From positions 1 to 64,000 of the forward strand of contig NZ_JAAKGI010000008.1 in assembly GCF_011762485.1 (NCBI RefSeq): a DNA stretch of 64,000 nucleotides, in the 5' to 3' direction. How positions within the stretch are numbered: the stretch's first letter is position 1; every line of letters starts with the position of its first letter. The translations under genes and the position numbers were made by a program. The notes beneath the pieces are model-generated. The model saw nothing but the letters and a program-made list of their open reading frames with translations, was not told the origin of the DNA and ran no database searches. Shown here in pieces: positions 42,860 through 49,926 of this stretch. Origin of the DNA: Yeosuana marina (GTDB lineage Bacteria; Bacteroidota; Bacteroidia; Flavobacteriales; Flavobacteriaceae).

Positions 42860-43156
42860 TTATGTAAATTCAAAATATTCGTTGTCTTTTATAATAGTTG
42901 CCGTAAACGGAAACTTATCTTTTGGCACTTGAGCTATTTGTTTCTGTAACACTTTAGAACCCGTGAAAATGATGTGCTTTGTTTGGTTCTTTTCTATTTG
43001 AAGCGTTAAGCGTTTTGTACCTTCTTTTACTGTGGAAGCTTCAATTTTAAAATCGTGAATAGTTATAGGCACGTTTATAATGCGGTCTATCTTTATTTTA
43101 TCTCCAGTAAAAGAGTTTATTTCGGGTTTTATATTAAAATCTTTAAATGCGTTCAT
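42860..43156 (-). CDS. Candidate DGR accessory protein
   Basis: 98 residues, its start overlapping the reverse-transcriptase end by 14 bp. 'FKDFNIKPEINSFTGDKIKI' and 'RLTLQIEKNQTKHIIFTGSK' suggest an OB-like or SH3-like barrel; 'LQKQIAQVPKDKFPFTATII' follows. DGRs need an accessory gene (Avd, HRDC or MSL type). This protein resembles none of these, but tight coupling to the reverse transcriptase gene suggests a role in template binding or cDNA synthesis. That is inference from order. Confidence 0.55.
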   Translation of the reverse strand: MNAFKDFNIKPEINSFTGDKIKIDRIINVPITIHDFKIEASTVKEGTKRLTLQIEKNQTKHIIFTGSKVLQKQIAQVPKDKFPFTATIIKDNEYFEFT

Positions 43157-44105
43157 TGGGTAGTAATGTCTTTATTAAATGTTTGGCGTTGCAATGCGAT
43201 GTCCAGCCTTTATATGAAGCAATGGAAGCTTCGTTTTGGTTTTCCTTTAGCATTTTTGCAAAGTTTTTTTTGATTTGTTTTCGTAATAAAATATGTGTGT
43301 GGTAGAACTTGTAACCTAAAAAGTCGATGCCACGAGCTTCAACAGGAAATACTTGGTAGTTCTGTTTTACCTGAAGCTTTAAATTAGTGTTTAAATAGTG
43401 TTTAATGTCGCTTAAAAGCTCATGTAAATACGGTTTGTTTGGTGCAAGAATTACCATATCATCGGCATATCTGAAGTAATATTTAACGGCTTTGGTTTCC
43501 TTGATCCAATGGTCAAAATATGACAAGTAAAAGTTTGCAAGATATTGGCTTAAATAGTTGCCAATTGGCAAGCCATCGGCACTATCAATAATTTCATCAA
43601 GCAGCCAAAGTAAATCGGCATCTTTAAACTTTTTCCGAAGCAATTGTTTTAAACATTCGTGATTTACATTAGGGTAAAACTTAGTGATATCAAGCTTTAA
43701 GCAATAGGTTGTACCAGGAATATCTTTTAGCGATTTTTTAACAGCTTTTGCAGCTGCATGGATGCCTTTACCTTTAATGCAACTATACGTGTCAGCTGTA
43801 AAATTGGACACAAAAATAGGCTCAAGAACATTCATAATAGCGTGATGCGTGACCCTATCTGGAAAGTATGGTAATCTATAAACTTTACGTTCTTTGGGTT
43901 CAAAAACCGTGAAAATATCATACTCCGAAGTTTTGTAGCCTTTATTGGCTAAAAGTTCATTTAGCATTAAAAAATTGCCTTCAGGATTCAAATCAAACAA
44001 TTTAACACCGTATGTGTTTAGTTTGCCTTTTCGGGCTTTTTGATCTGCCAGTCTGAGGTTTTCAATACTTATTATCTTTTGGTATAAATTACTTTGTCGT
44101 TTCAT
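43143..44105 (-). CDS. DGR reverse transcriptase
   Basis: 320 residues. The fingers and palm have 'RLPYFPDRVTHHAIMNVLEP', 'YCLKLDITKFYPNVNHECLK' (catalytic Asp139), 'LPIGNYLSQYLANFYLSYFD' (DGR-type domain-4 motif, with SQ where retroviral enzymes have SP) and 'FRYADDMVIL' (YADD 213-216). 'EARGIDFLGYKF' comes near the thumb. Without a maturase domain and with a template repeat and variable genes upstream, it is a DGR reverse transcriptase rather than a group II or retron enzyme. It copies the template RNA with errors at adenine. Confidence 0.92.
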   Translation of the reverse strand: MKRQSNLYQKIISIENLRLADQKARKGKLNTYGVKLFDLNPEGNFLMLNELLANKGYKTSEYDIFTVFEPKERKVYRLPYFPDRVTHHAIMNVLEPIFVSNFTADTYSCIKGKGIHAAAKAVKKSLKDIPGTTYCLKLDITKFYPNVNHECLKQLLRKKFKDADLLWLLDEIIDSADGLPIGNYLSQYLANFYLSYFDHWIKETKAVKYYFRYADDMVILAPNKPYLHELLSDIKHYLNTNLKLQVKQNYQVFPVEARGIDFLGYKFYHTHILLRKQIKKNFAKMLKENQNEASIASYKGWTSHCNAKHLIKTLLPNERI

Positions 44106-44205
44106 GCCTTTGCTTTAAAAAAGTCGCTTTCCATTTCTGTACCAACGCCTTTGGTTTAAATTGTTATCTTTTGCTATGTAAGCAAGGTCTGCAATGTTAT
44201 ATTTT

Positions 44206-44285
44206 AGCATAGGTGAGAGCTGACATTCGAATTCGAGTTCCAGTTATCGTAGTCGTTGTACGAGAACCTGACACCTGAAGCAGAA
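44206..44285 (-). repeat. DGR template repeat (TR)
   Basis: Eighty bases aligned without gaps to VR1 and VR2. On the coding strand (minus) it has 19 A residues; 15 differ in VR1 and 12 in VR2, while none of the 61 other positions differ in either. Read in the target frame it gives 'SASGVRFSYNDYDNWNSNSN' and continues 'VSSHLC'. Asn (AAC/AAT), Asp and Tyr codons sit at the diversified positions, which is typical of a TR. It lies between the second target gene and the reverse transcriptase, in the standard order. Confidence 0.92.
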
Positions 44286-44316
44286 CTACAACCACACATT
44301 GCACCACCTTAATTAA

Positions 44317-44724
44317 TTAAGCTGTGAAATACGCTTTGTAAAGTTCTATAAACTGATTGCCTGCATATCGTGCCAAACTGCTTGAGATAAAGCAAAGGCG
44401 AGAGCCGACAGTCGAAATCGAGCGCCAGAGAACGAAGTCGAGGTACGAGAACCCGACACCCGAAGCAGAATCCATATCAAACCAAGGGTAGTATTTATCC
44501 CATTCGCCATTAGTCCAATCTGGTGTCCATGGCTCACCACCGTTTTCTATGGTGTTTAAGGCTTCAGCTATCAGTACGAGTTTAGCATGGGATATCATGG
44601 CGTTTTGATGCTTTTCTGGAAACATTGAAAAATCGGGAATAGCATTATTAGGATCTACACTTAATACTTCACATGCGTCTTCAAATGTTTTGATGTCTTC
44701 TTTTGTTAAATTTTCTGTGTTCAT
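44317..44724 (-). CDS. DGR target protein 1 (variable protein)
   Basis: 135 residues. The conserved C-terminal module starts with 'WTPDWTNGEWDKYYPWFDMD' and continues through VR1, 'SASGVGFSYLDFVLWRSIST' and 'VGSRLCF', to 'LARYAGNQFIELYKAYFTA'. The last part is constant and outside the TR. The module is known in many Bacteroidetes proteins. Its fold is not known to me (a C-type-lectin-like fold is the general DGR rule). There is no signal peptide. It overlaps or abuts target 2 (4-bp gap) and is a duplicate of it. Confidence 0.85.
   Translation of the reverse strand: MNTENLTKEDIKTFEDACEVLSVDPNNAIPDFSMFPEKHQNAMISHAKLVLIAEALNTIENGGEPWTPDWTNGEWDKYYPWFDMDSASGVGFSYLDFVLWRSISTVGSRLCFISSSLARYAGNQFIELYKAYFTA
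44391..44470 (-). repeat. DGR variable repeat 1 (VR1)
   Basis: Aligned to TR 44206-44285 at an offset of 185 bp. There are 15 substitutions, all at template adenines (T on the plus strand). At the codon level TR Asn-Asp-Tyr-Asp-Asn becomes Leu-Asp-Phe-Val-Leu. Similarity ends at 44470 on the 5' coding side. Confidence 0.9.
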
Positions 44725-44728
44725 TTTA

Positions 44729-45190
44729 TTATTGTTTTATAGTTAAAAATTCTTTGTAAATATCCTCGAATTGTTTGCCTGCATATTCTGCCAATTCTCT
44801 TGATTTAAAGCAAAGGCGAGAGCCGACACACGAAATCGAGTACCAGTGATCGTAGCCGTCGTACGAGAACCCGACACCCGAAGCAGAACCCATTTCAAAC
44901 CAAGGATAGTATTTATATTCATTACTGTCTGTCCAGTCTGGAGTCCAACCCTCGTTTAAGGCTTGAGCTATAAGTTTTAGTTTACGATAGGCTACTTCAT
45001 CGGGTGCTAATTCATCACATTGTTGCGCAAAATCCCTAGCAATAATGTTATGGTAGTTGAGTACATTGGGAAACGTTTGAATACGTTCCTTGATGTCTTT
45101 TGGTATCGGTTCAAAAGATACCTCTCCTGTTTTTTCGTCGAATTGCTTTATTTTAAAGCCTTCAGGAATGTTGATTTTTAGTGTGTTCAT
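44729..45190 (-). CDS. DGR target protein 2 (variable protein)
   Basis: 153 residues. The N-terminal 75 residues ('MNTLKINIPEGFKIKQFDEK', 'TGEVSFEPIPKDIKERIQTF') differ from target 1. The C-terminal module, 'WTPDWTDSNEYKYYPWFEMG', VR2 'SASGVGFSYDGYDHWYSISC', 'VGSRLCFKSRELAEYAGKQF' and 'EDIYKEFLTIKQ', is shared. Two targets in tandem served by one TR are known for some DGRs. No signal peptide or membrane helix is present, and no tail-fibre stalk, so its place of action is unclear. Confidence 0.85.
   Translation of the reverse strand: MNTLKINIPEGFKIKQFDEKTGEVSFEPIPKDIKERIQTFPNVLNYHNIIARDFAQQCDELAPDEVAYRKLKLIAQALNEGWTPDWTDSNEYKYYPWFEMGSASGVGFSYDGYDHWYSISCVGSRLCFKSRELAEYAGKQFEDIYKEFLTIKQ
44809..44888 (-). 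repeat. DGR variable repeat 2 (VR2)
   Basis: Aligned to the TR at an offset of 603 bp. It has 12 substitutions, all at template adenines. Six of them (TR positions 44210, 44214, 44221, 44232, 44269 and 44276) are the same base change as in VR1. These include three at the 3' coding end, where the homing-initiation sequence is expected. Confidence 0.9.
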
Positions 45191-45207
45191 ATATTGATTT
45201 TAAATTA

Positions 45208-45657
45208 TTAATGTATGCTTCCGTGATTGTCTTCCCAATATCGTTTGCCTAAGTATCTATATGGGTTGGCTTTGTCTACTCCTTTTCTTGCTAAATAATT
45301 GTTATATGTTTTGATATAAACAATAGCATCAATCTTGTCTTTTTCTGATAGCTTTTTCCAAAGTCTTTCAGTATCAATTTTCTTTAATTTATGGTTGTAT
45401 AGTTCCCAAAAGGTTTCAAAGCTTAAATCTGGAGCTCCAATTTCTATTTTGAAGTTTTTAATACATTTCCAGCCTTTAATCTGTTTTTCTAAGTACGGGA
45501 ATTCCCCTTTAAGAAACAGCCAGTTAATTTGTTTCTGGTCTAATTCGCCTTCAATCAGTTTAAACTCAGCTAAAAGTCCATTTAAACGATATTTAAACTG
45601 CCATACAATAGCAGTGTTAGATCCTGTTACAGTATAGGTGGTAAAAAGTTCTTCCAT
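45208..45657 (-). CDS. Hypothetical early phage protein (replication-like)
   Basis: 149 residues from the ATG at 45657, which overlaps the stop of the gene upstream (TAATG). The longer frame has a start in that gene and is less likely. 'VWQFKYRLNGLLAEFKLIEG' begins it and 'LSEKDKIDAIVYIKTYNNYL' with 'KANPYRYLGKRYWEDN' ends it. That end is common in Bacteroidetes phage/plasmid replication-associated proteins. No catalytic motif is seen. Confidence 0.6.
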   Translation of the reverse strand: MEELFTTYTVTGSNTAIVWQFKYRLNGLLAEFKLIEGELDQKQINWLFLKGEFPYLEKQIKGWKCIKNFKIEIGAPDLSFETFWELYNHKLKKIDTERLWKKLSEKDKIDAIVYIKTYNNYLARKGVDKANPYRYLGKRYWEDNHGSIH

Positions 45658-45974
45658 TATGCTAGTTTTTCGTGAATTTGCATTTTTATGGTTCGACATG
45701 CATTTATACGGTAATCGTGATCTGATATAACTTTATCTAGTTCATTATATAAAGCTGCTGCATCGGGATACTTTAGGCTTAATTTGAAGGGTTTTCCGCT
45801 AAAGTCATCAGCTTTATCTATTTGCTTTTTTAGCAGTTTTTTCATAACATCGGCAAACAGATGGAAATACACTTTTTCTATAATCTCTGTAAACCACATA
45901 TCGGGTCTTTCATGTTTTAGGCTTGTAATGATCGCATCAAGCTGTTGTTTTTTTATATTGATATCTATTTTCAT
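45657..45974 (-). CDS. Hypothetical early phage protein
   Basis: 105 residues, helical, with 'IKKQQLDAIITSLKHERPDM' near the start and 'KKLLKKQIDKADDFSGKPFK' in the middle. No domain is recognised. Its ends overlap both neighbours (1 and 4 bp), so it is translated in a chain with them. Confidence 0.6.
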   Translation of the reverse strand: MKIDINIKKQQLDAIITSLKHERPDMWFTEIIEKVYFHLFADVMKKLLKKQIDKADDFSGKPFKLSLKYPDAAALYNELDKVISDHDYRINACRTIKMQIHEKLA

Positions 45975-46207
45975 CTACAATCGTGTTCTACTTTTAATAC
46001 TTTACTACAATCATCACAAACGGTATGAACGGTTTCACAATTAACCGAACTACTCACCGTTACAAGGCTTTTGTTTAAATGTGGGCATTCCAATACGGCA
46101 TAATTATCATACCAATCCATATCAGGATCTTCATCATCAAAACTTATCAATGAAAAGACCAAAACAATAATGGCCATAATGCCTATTACAATTAAAAGCA
46201 GTGTCAT
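45971..46207 (-). CDS. Small membrane protein with Cys-rich tail
   Basis: 78 residues. One N-terminal membrane helix ('LLLIVIGIMAIIVLVFSLIS'), an acidic linker ('DDEDPDMDWYD') and a C-terminal 'VCDDCSKVLKVEHDC' with an earlier 'ECPH' and 'NCETVH'. These His and Cys residues could bind zinc. It is a likely inner-membrane protein of unknown role in the early operon. Confidence 0.6.
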   Translation of the reverse strand: MTLLLIVIGIMAIIVLVFSLISFDDEDPDMDWYDNYAVLECPHLNKSLVTVSSSVNCETVHTVCDDCSKVLKVEHDCR

Positions 46208-46398
46208 ATTTCATTAGGTATTTGTACGTTCATGGCAGCTTCATAACCACGCTCAAAAGCTTGTTTCTCATGCCATAGTAAAAATTGTTTGAGTTCATAA
46301 GCCAAATTCATGGCATCCTTTCCATCTTGAATTGGTTTAGCAGCAATATCAACTAAAACTGATAGAGCTAATTCTACATTGTAAGTATCCGCCGCCAT
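46204..46398 (-). CDS. Small hypothetical early protein
   Basis: 64 residues. 'TYNVELALSVLVDIAAKPIQ' and 'QFLLWHEKQAFERGYEAAMN' suggest a helical protein. No domain is recognised. It overlaps the outer-membrane-like gene by 1 bp and its neighbour below by 4 bp. Confidence 0.6.
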   Translation of the reverse strand: MAADTYNVELALSVLVDIAAKPIQDGKDAMNLAYELKQFLLWHEKQAFERGYEAAMNVQIPNEI

Positions 46399-46913
46399 TA
46401 GTAAATGGATATTTCAAGTCCAACAAATCCACTGGTTCTAAATACAGGTATTTCTAAATCGTTTCGTTGTGTTATTTGAACCATACTACATATTTTAAAG
46501 GCATTGCTTATTTTATAATTAACAACACCAGAGAAAGACCAGGAATGATATGTAAAATTTTCTCTATCTATCCAGCCCCAACCAGCAAAGGCTCCAGCTT
46601 CAGTATTTTTTATAACTAACTTGTTAAAAGTGTAACCTAGGTTAGCTGAATAGCGTATATAATTACCTCCTTTTAATTGAGCATATTCAAACTCAGGAAA
46701 AACGGTCATGTAACCCCATTTCTGCTGATTTCCTTGCATGTTTAAACGAGTAATAATATTTGGGGTTAAAGCTTTGTTGCCTTTATTGTCTCCAGCTACC
46801 AAAAGTTTAGCATCTTGGAAAACAGATATGGTTGTTTTTTCTTGGGCATGTGCTAAACACATAGCACCAAGAACTATGATGATAATGACAATGATGTTTC
46901 TAATAGTTTTCAT
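46398..46913 (-). CDS. Prophage outer-membrane beta-barrel-like protein
   Basis: 171 residues with a signal peptide ('IIIVLGAMCLAHAQ', cut after about residue 23). Then come alternating beta strands such as 'WGYMTVFPEFEYAQLKGGNY' and 'IRYSANLGYTFNKLVIKN', with an aromatic C-terminal end ('SGFVGLEISIY'). A porin-like outer-membrane barrel made in the early region of a prophage suggests a receptor-masking or lysogenic-conversion protein. No homologue was recognised. Confidence 0.65.
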   Translation of the reverse strand: MKTIRNIIVIIIIVLGAMCLAHAQEKTTISVFQDAKLLVAGDNKGNKALTPNIITRLNMQGNQQKWGYMTVFPEFEYAQLKGGNYIRYSANLGYTFNKLVIKNTEAGAFAGWGWIDRENFTYHSWSFSGVVNYKISNAFKICSMVQITQRNDLEIPVFRTSGFVGLEISIY

Positions 46914-46958
46914 AATTTTGATTTTCAGTTTTTAATTAAACATTGTTTTTGTTTACCC

Positions 46959-47402
46959 TCAATGTTGGCGCATTGAGGTTTTTTTTATATCCTTTTTTTG
47001 CATTTGCTGAAGCGCAAAAATGGTTTTGCTTACTTCATGGGGTTGCATATCTATTAAAGGTTTTTTTACTGGAGCTTTTGTTTGTAACCAACCACCAAAA
47101 GCATTCATATCGGCATAGTAACGTTGCTGTTCTGGATGGTAAAACTGCCAACCGTTTTGCATTAATAGACTCAACACATTTCTGTGTGAAGCTTTGTTTG
47201 CATCAAATCGTGTCCATTTATTGGGTACTGGAGTGCCTCCTAATTGCTGAATGATTTGATTGGCCTGATAAAACGTTAAATCGTTAGTGCTGCACTTTAA
47301 AGAATCGCCTGTTTGGTGCATTACCAATTCGGCTTTCAATTCTTTATCGCCATGGGTTAAAATGGCAATGATTTTCTTTTGTTGGGCATCGGCTTGTATC
47401 AT
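46959..47402 (-). CDS. Possible GemA/gp16-like regulator (DUF1018-like)
   Basis: 147 residues. 'KKIIAILTHGDKELKAELVM' followed by 'LTFYQANQIIQQLGGTPVPN' matches the order of the Mu gp16 GemA pattern ('li..ih.l...l....y...l......s...Lt..e...ii..L'). The operon position in front of later early genes is also the Mu position. The match is weak. A different replication-associated protein is the alternative. A hairpin overlaps its stop. Confidence 0.4.
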   Translation of the reverse strand: MIQADAQQKKIIAILTHGDKELKAELVMHQTGDSLKCSTNDLTFYQANQIIQQLGGTPVPNKWTRFDANKASHRNVLSLLMQNGWQFYHPEQQRYYADMNAFGGWLQTKAPVKKPLIDMQPHEVSKTIFALQQMQKKDIKKTSMRQH

Positions 47403-47590
47403 ACGTCTAAGGTTTTTAGTTTTTTTGTTAGTTTTTCAGTTTCTTCAGCTAACGTTCTTAATTTTTCACAGATATCGATTGCTTCATTTAATTCAGGTAA
47501 TCTATTTGAATTATATCCTAACCTCTCTATCGTTTTATTCCTTTTTTTTAGCAAATCTATTAGCTTATTTGATGCTTGATTATAGGTCAT
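47399..47590 (-). CDS. Small coiled-coil early protein
   Basis: 63 residues, mostly one long helix with heptads ('LIDLLKKRNKTIERLGYN', 'LRTLAEETEKLTKKLKTL'). It overlaps its neighbours by 4 bp at each end (ATGA at the start, the next gene's start in its stop), so it is translated with them. Function unknown. Confidence 0.6.
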   Translation of the reverse strand: MTYNQASNKLIDLLKKRNKTIERLGYNSNRLPELNEAIDICEKLRTLAEETEKLTKKLKTLDV

Positions 47591-47736
47591 ATAACGCTTT
47601 TTATATGTTTTTGAAATGCCTTTTGTTCGGCTATCGTTAATTCTTCAGTAGCTATCCAGTTACCGTTACCATCTAAATAAACTCGTTTGTCGTTTACAAA
47701 CATTTCATGATCTACGCATTGAACAATATGTACCAT
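47587..47736 (-). CDS. Small hypothetical early protein (49 aa)
   Basis: An ATG at 47736 opens 49 codons, 'MVHIVQCVDHEMFVNDKRVY' and so on to 'EQKAFQKHIKSVI'. It has no recognised domain. It lies 1 bp after the stop of the DUF3164 gene and overlaps the coiled-coil gene by 4 bp, exactly filling the gap. Confidence 0.65.
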   Translation of the reverse strand: MVHIVQCVDHEMFVNDKRVYLDGNGNWIATEELTIAEQKAFQKHIKSVI

Positions 47737-47737
47737 G

Positions 47738-48466
47738 TTAAAGACCTGAAAAATTCAATAAAATGTTACTCCATTTACCAGTGGATTCATCTTTCATTTT
47801 AAACTCATAACCAAAGCCCTTTAAATGATTACTAAAGCTTTCCTTTATAAGGCGTAAACCTTCTTTCCAACGTGGATCATCATACTTGTCTTCATGTTTG
47901 TATAAATCCATAACACGACTGTATTCTAAATCGCCATTGGCATTTCGTTCCAAGAAGCTCAGTAAAATTTCATAAAGTTTTAGATCTCTTTTTTTAATGG
48001 TATCACCTAAAAATTCCTTAATAAGTTCTATGGCTTTAACAGAGCGTTCATCCCAAACAGGTTCTGTATCTCTCCTTCGTGTTACACGCATGGTATCATC
48101 TGTATTTGTTACAGAAAAACCACCTTTACTATTACTTCTAATTTTACCGTATGCGCTCAATTTTATGGCTTGTTTGTCCATTTCAATGTGGCAGTAATCC
48201 TTAAACTCACTTAGTTCTTTAAAGAGCGTTTTAGCCGTGGTTATAATATTGAAAACCTTTTCATCTCTATCCTTTTCATAGGCTTCCTTTTCTTTGGCTA
48301 ATTTTTTTTGTTCAGAGGCTTTTCGTTGTTTTAACAACGCTTCCAATTCGGCTGTTGATAGTTTTGAGGGATCTAATGTTTGTGTGTCTGTACTCATGTT
48401 TTTGTTTGAATTAATTGTTAATATTTCGGGTTCTATAACTTCTATGTTTTTGATGTCCTTACACAT
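47738..48466 (-). CDS. DUF3164 phage protein
   Basis: 242 residues from the ATG at 48466, which overlaps the upstream stop by 8 bp; the longer frame starts inside that gene. An N-terminal linker with a coiled coil ('LLKQRKASEQKKLAKEKEAY') is followed by the DUF3164 core, 'SAYGKIRSNSKGGFSVTNTD' and 'DTMRVTRRRDTEPVWDERSV', ending 'FGYEFKMKDESTGKWSNILL'. DUF3164 proteins are conserved in the early regions of Mu-like phages. Their role is not known. Confidence 0.8.
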   Translation of the reverse strand: MCKDIKNIEVIEPEILTINSNKNMSTDTQTLDPSKLSTAELEALLKQRKASEQKKLAKEKEAYEKDRDEKVFNIITTAKTLFKELSEFKDYCHIEMDKQAIKLSAYGKIRSNSKGGFSVTNTDDTMRVTRRRDTEPVWDERSVKAIELIKEFLGDTIKKRDLKLYEILLSFLERNANGDLEYSRVMDLYKHEDKYDDPRWKEGLRLIKESFSNHLKGFGYEFKMKDESTGKWSNILLNFSGL

Positions 48467-48758
48467 AATCTTCAGGTTTAAATGGTTTCCAGAGTTCTTT
48501 TGCTTCATCATACACTTCCAATTCTCTAGCACTGTTATATTTCAGCTCTGGGCGTTTCCATTTATGATTTACGATATATTGAGAAATACCTAAAATATAG
48601 CCTTGAGTGTCGTTTACCGTGGCTGGATCTGTACTGTATCCATGGTTTAATATTATTTCTCTGTGTAACCAATACCTATCGGCTATATCTAAAACTTGCA
48701 CCATGCTGTCATAACATAAAATGGCTCTTAGGTGTTCTGAGTAATTGCCTCTGGTCAT
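48459..48758 (-). CDS. Hypothetical early phage protein
   Basis: 99 residues. 'TRGNYSEHLRAILCYDSMVQ' starts it and 'ELEVYDEAKELWKPFKPEDY' ends it. No domain is recognised. It starts 4 bp before the end of the 58-residue gene. Confidence 0.55.
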   Translation of the reverse strand: MTRGNYSEHLRAILCYDSMVQVLDIADRYWLHREIILNHGYSTDPATVNDTQGYILGISQYIVNHKWKRPELKYNSARELEVYDEAKELWKPFKPEDYV

Positions 48759-48931
48759 GCTTTAATGGTTTTTGCGTTTGGGGTTTCGTCTAATTCGGCT
48801 AGTTTGGTTATGTAATACTTGATGGCACTTTCTATTCTTATTTTTTCGCTCTTTGTTAAAAATGGATTTGATAATTCTTTATTAAAGTTTGAAACCTTGG
48901 TTTCCAATTCTGTTTTAGTGTACGTTCTCAT
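48755..48931 (-). CDS. Small hypothetical early protein (58 aa)
   Basis: An ATG at 48931 opens 58 codons: 'MRTYTKTELETKVSNFNKEL' then 'SNPFLTKSEKIRIESAIKYY' and the end 'KTIKA'. It fills the gap between two early genes and overlaps both (17 bp above, 4 bp below). It is charged and helical. Function unknown. Confidence 0.6.
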   Translation of the reverse strand: MRTYTKTELETKVSNFNKELSNPFLTKSEKIRIESAIKYYITKLAELDETPNAKTIKA

Positions 48932-49271
48932 TCTTTTTTTGTGGCTTTAATTCATTCTTAATCATGTATAGTATGACTGAAGGATAATATCCTTCGATGG
49001 TTTTTGGATAGGCTGACAACAATTCTAAATACGTGTTAGGATCATTAACATTAGCTTGTATATAAGCCTTAAAATCGTTTTTAAAAGCCGTCTCTACCAC
49101 ACCAAGCCATTGTTGGCAATACCAATCGTAAAGTGGTTTTGAAGTAACTAATGATTGTAAAGGCAAACATTGATCTGTGCATTGCTTTAAACACCATTCA
49201 AAAAAATAACTAAACCTATAATCGTCATAAGTTTTGTAGTCTGTTTTTAATATGTCCTGTATTGCTTTCAT
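48915..49271 (-). CDS. Hypothetical early phage protein
   Basis: 118 residues with 'DDYRFSYFFEWCLKQCTDQC' and 'VVETAFKNDFKAYIQANVND' in the middle. It is likely to be helical and contains four cysteines. No domain is recognised. It follows the ATPase gene by 1 bp. Confidence 0.55.
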   Translation of the reverse strand: MKAIQDILKTDYKTYDDYRFSYFFEWCLKQCTDQCLPLQSLVTSKPLYDWYCQQWLGVVETAFKNDFKAYIQANVNDPNTYLELLSAYPKTIEGYYPSVILYMIKNELKPQKKNENVH

Positions 49272-49272
49272 A

Positions 49273-49914
49273 CTATAATTTTAAATCGTTCCAATATTTC
49301 TGAGCACCTTCTTCCCAAATGGTATAGGGTTTGGTTATTTTTCCTCTTGAACCTCTACTTCTTGAAAAAGCTTTAAAGCCTTCTACATTTATTTTCTGAT
49401 CGGCATCATACTCAATGGCATGGGCTAATGTTCCTATGGCATATTTACCTTTAACATGACTGTTAATTATGAATACAATGTTTGGGTTTTCGGCTTGCAT
49501 ATCTTTATACTCTTTTAAAGTCATAAAAGCATATTGTATAGAATCTATCACCACAAACCGAATGCCTCTTGAACGCTTTAAACGTTCCCGCATATCGTCC
49601 ATAGGTTCTCTATGTAGTAGCTTTATTTTGTTACGTTCGTCTTTAGTTAAATTTTGCTCTTTAAAAGCTTCTTTCATGCTTAACCGTGCGCCTTCTTCAA
49701 GTGAGTTGTAAATAATGTTTCCAAACTTGGTAAGCTCTTTTATCAACTGTAGCATGAAAGTAGTTTTACCTTCACCACTTTTACCCTTTATAAACCATGT
49801 GCCACTGGCCTCTGGTCTTCCAAGTAAATCTCTAAATCGTCCCGTAAGAGGTATTTCAATGAACTTTTTTTTAAGTAACTCATCAATAGAAACTGCTTTT
49901 TTAAGTCGTCTCAA
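49273..49914 (-). CDS. RecA/AAA-like ATPase
   Basis: 213 residues from a TTG; a stop in frame 15 bp upstream leaves no ATG. Walker A is 'GKSGEGKTT' (about residues 44-52) and Walker B 'IRFVVIDSIQYAF'. 'FIINSHVKGKYAIGTLAHAI' and 'FKAFSRSRGSRG' follow. It resembles DnaB/RecA-fold ATPases (AAA_25). In a Mu-like early operon next to MuB it could help replication or the transposition complex. It has no clear Mu counterpart. Confidence 0.75.
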   Translation of the reverse strand: MRRLKKAVSIDELLKKKFIEIPLTGRFRDLLGRPEASGTWFIKGKSGEGKTTFMLQLIKELTKFGNIIYNSLEEGARLSMKEAFKEQNLTKDERNKIKLLHREPMDDMRERLKRSRGIRFVVIDSIQYAFMTLKEYKDMQAENPNIVFIINSHVKGKYAIGTLAHAIEYDADQKINVEGFKAFSRSRGSRGKITKPYTIWEEGAQKYWNDLKL

Positions 49915-49926
49915 TGGATTTTGGTT

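Noticed and set aside
43143..44105. Reverse transcriptase as a retron or group II intron enzyme
   Set aside because: There is no msr/msd-like RNA, maturase domain or intron ends. The SQ motif and TR/VR structure show a DGR.
44108..44208. A 31-codon minus-strand frame between the TR and the reverse transcriptase
   Set aside because: It starts at the TR edge, has no relatives in view and more likely is part of the non-coding template RNA.
46967..46988. CCTCAATG hairpin with T8 as a terminator of the early operon
   Set aside because: The T-run is on the plus strand, but genes here run leftward; on their strand no T-run follows the stem. No plus-strand transcript is expected.
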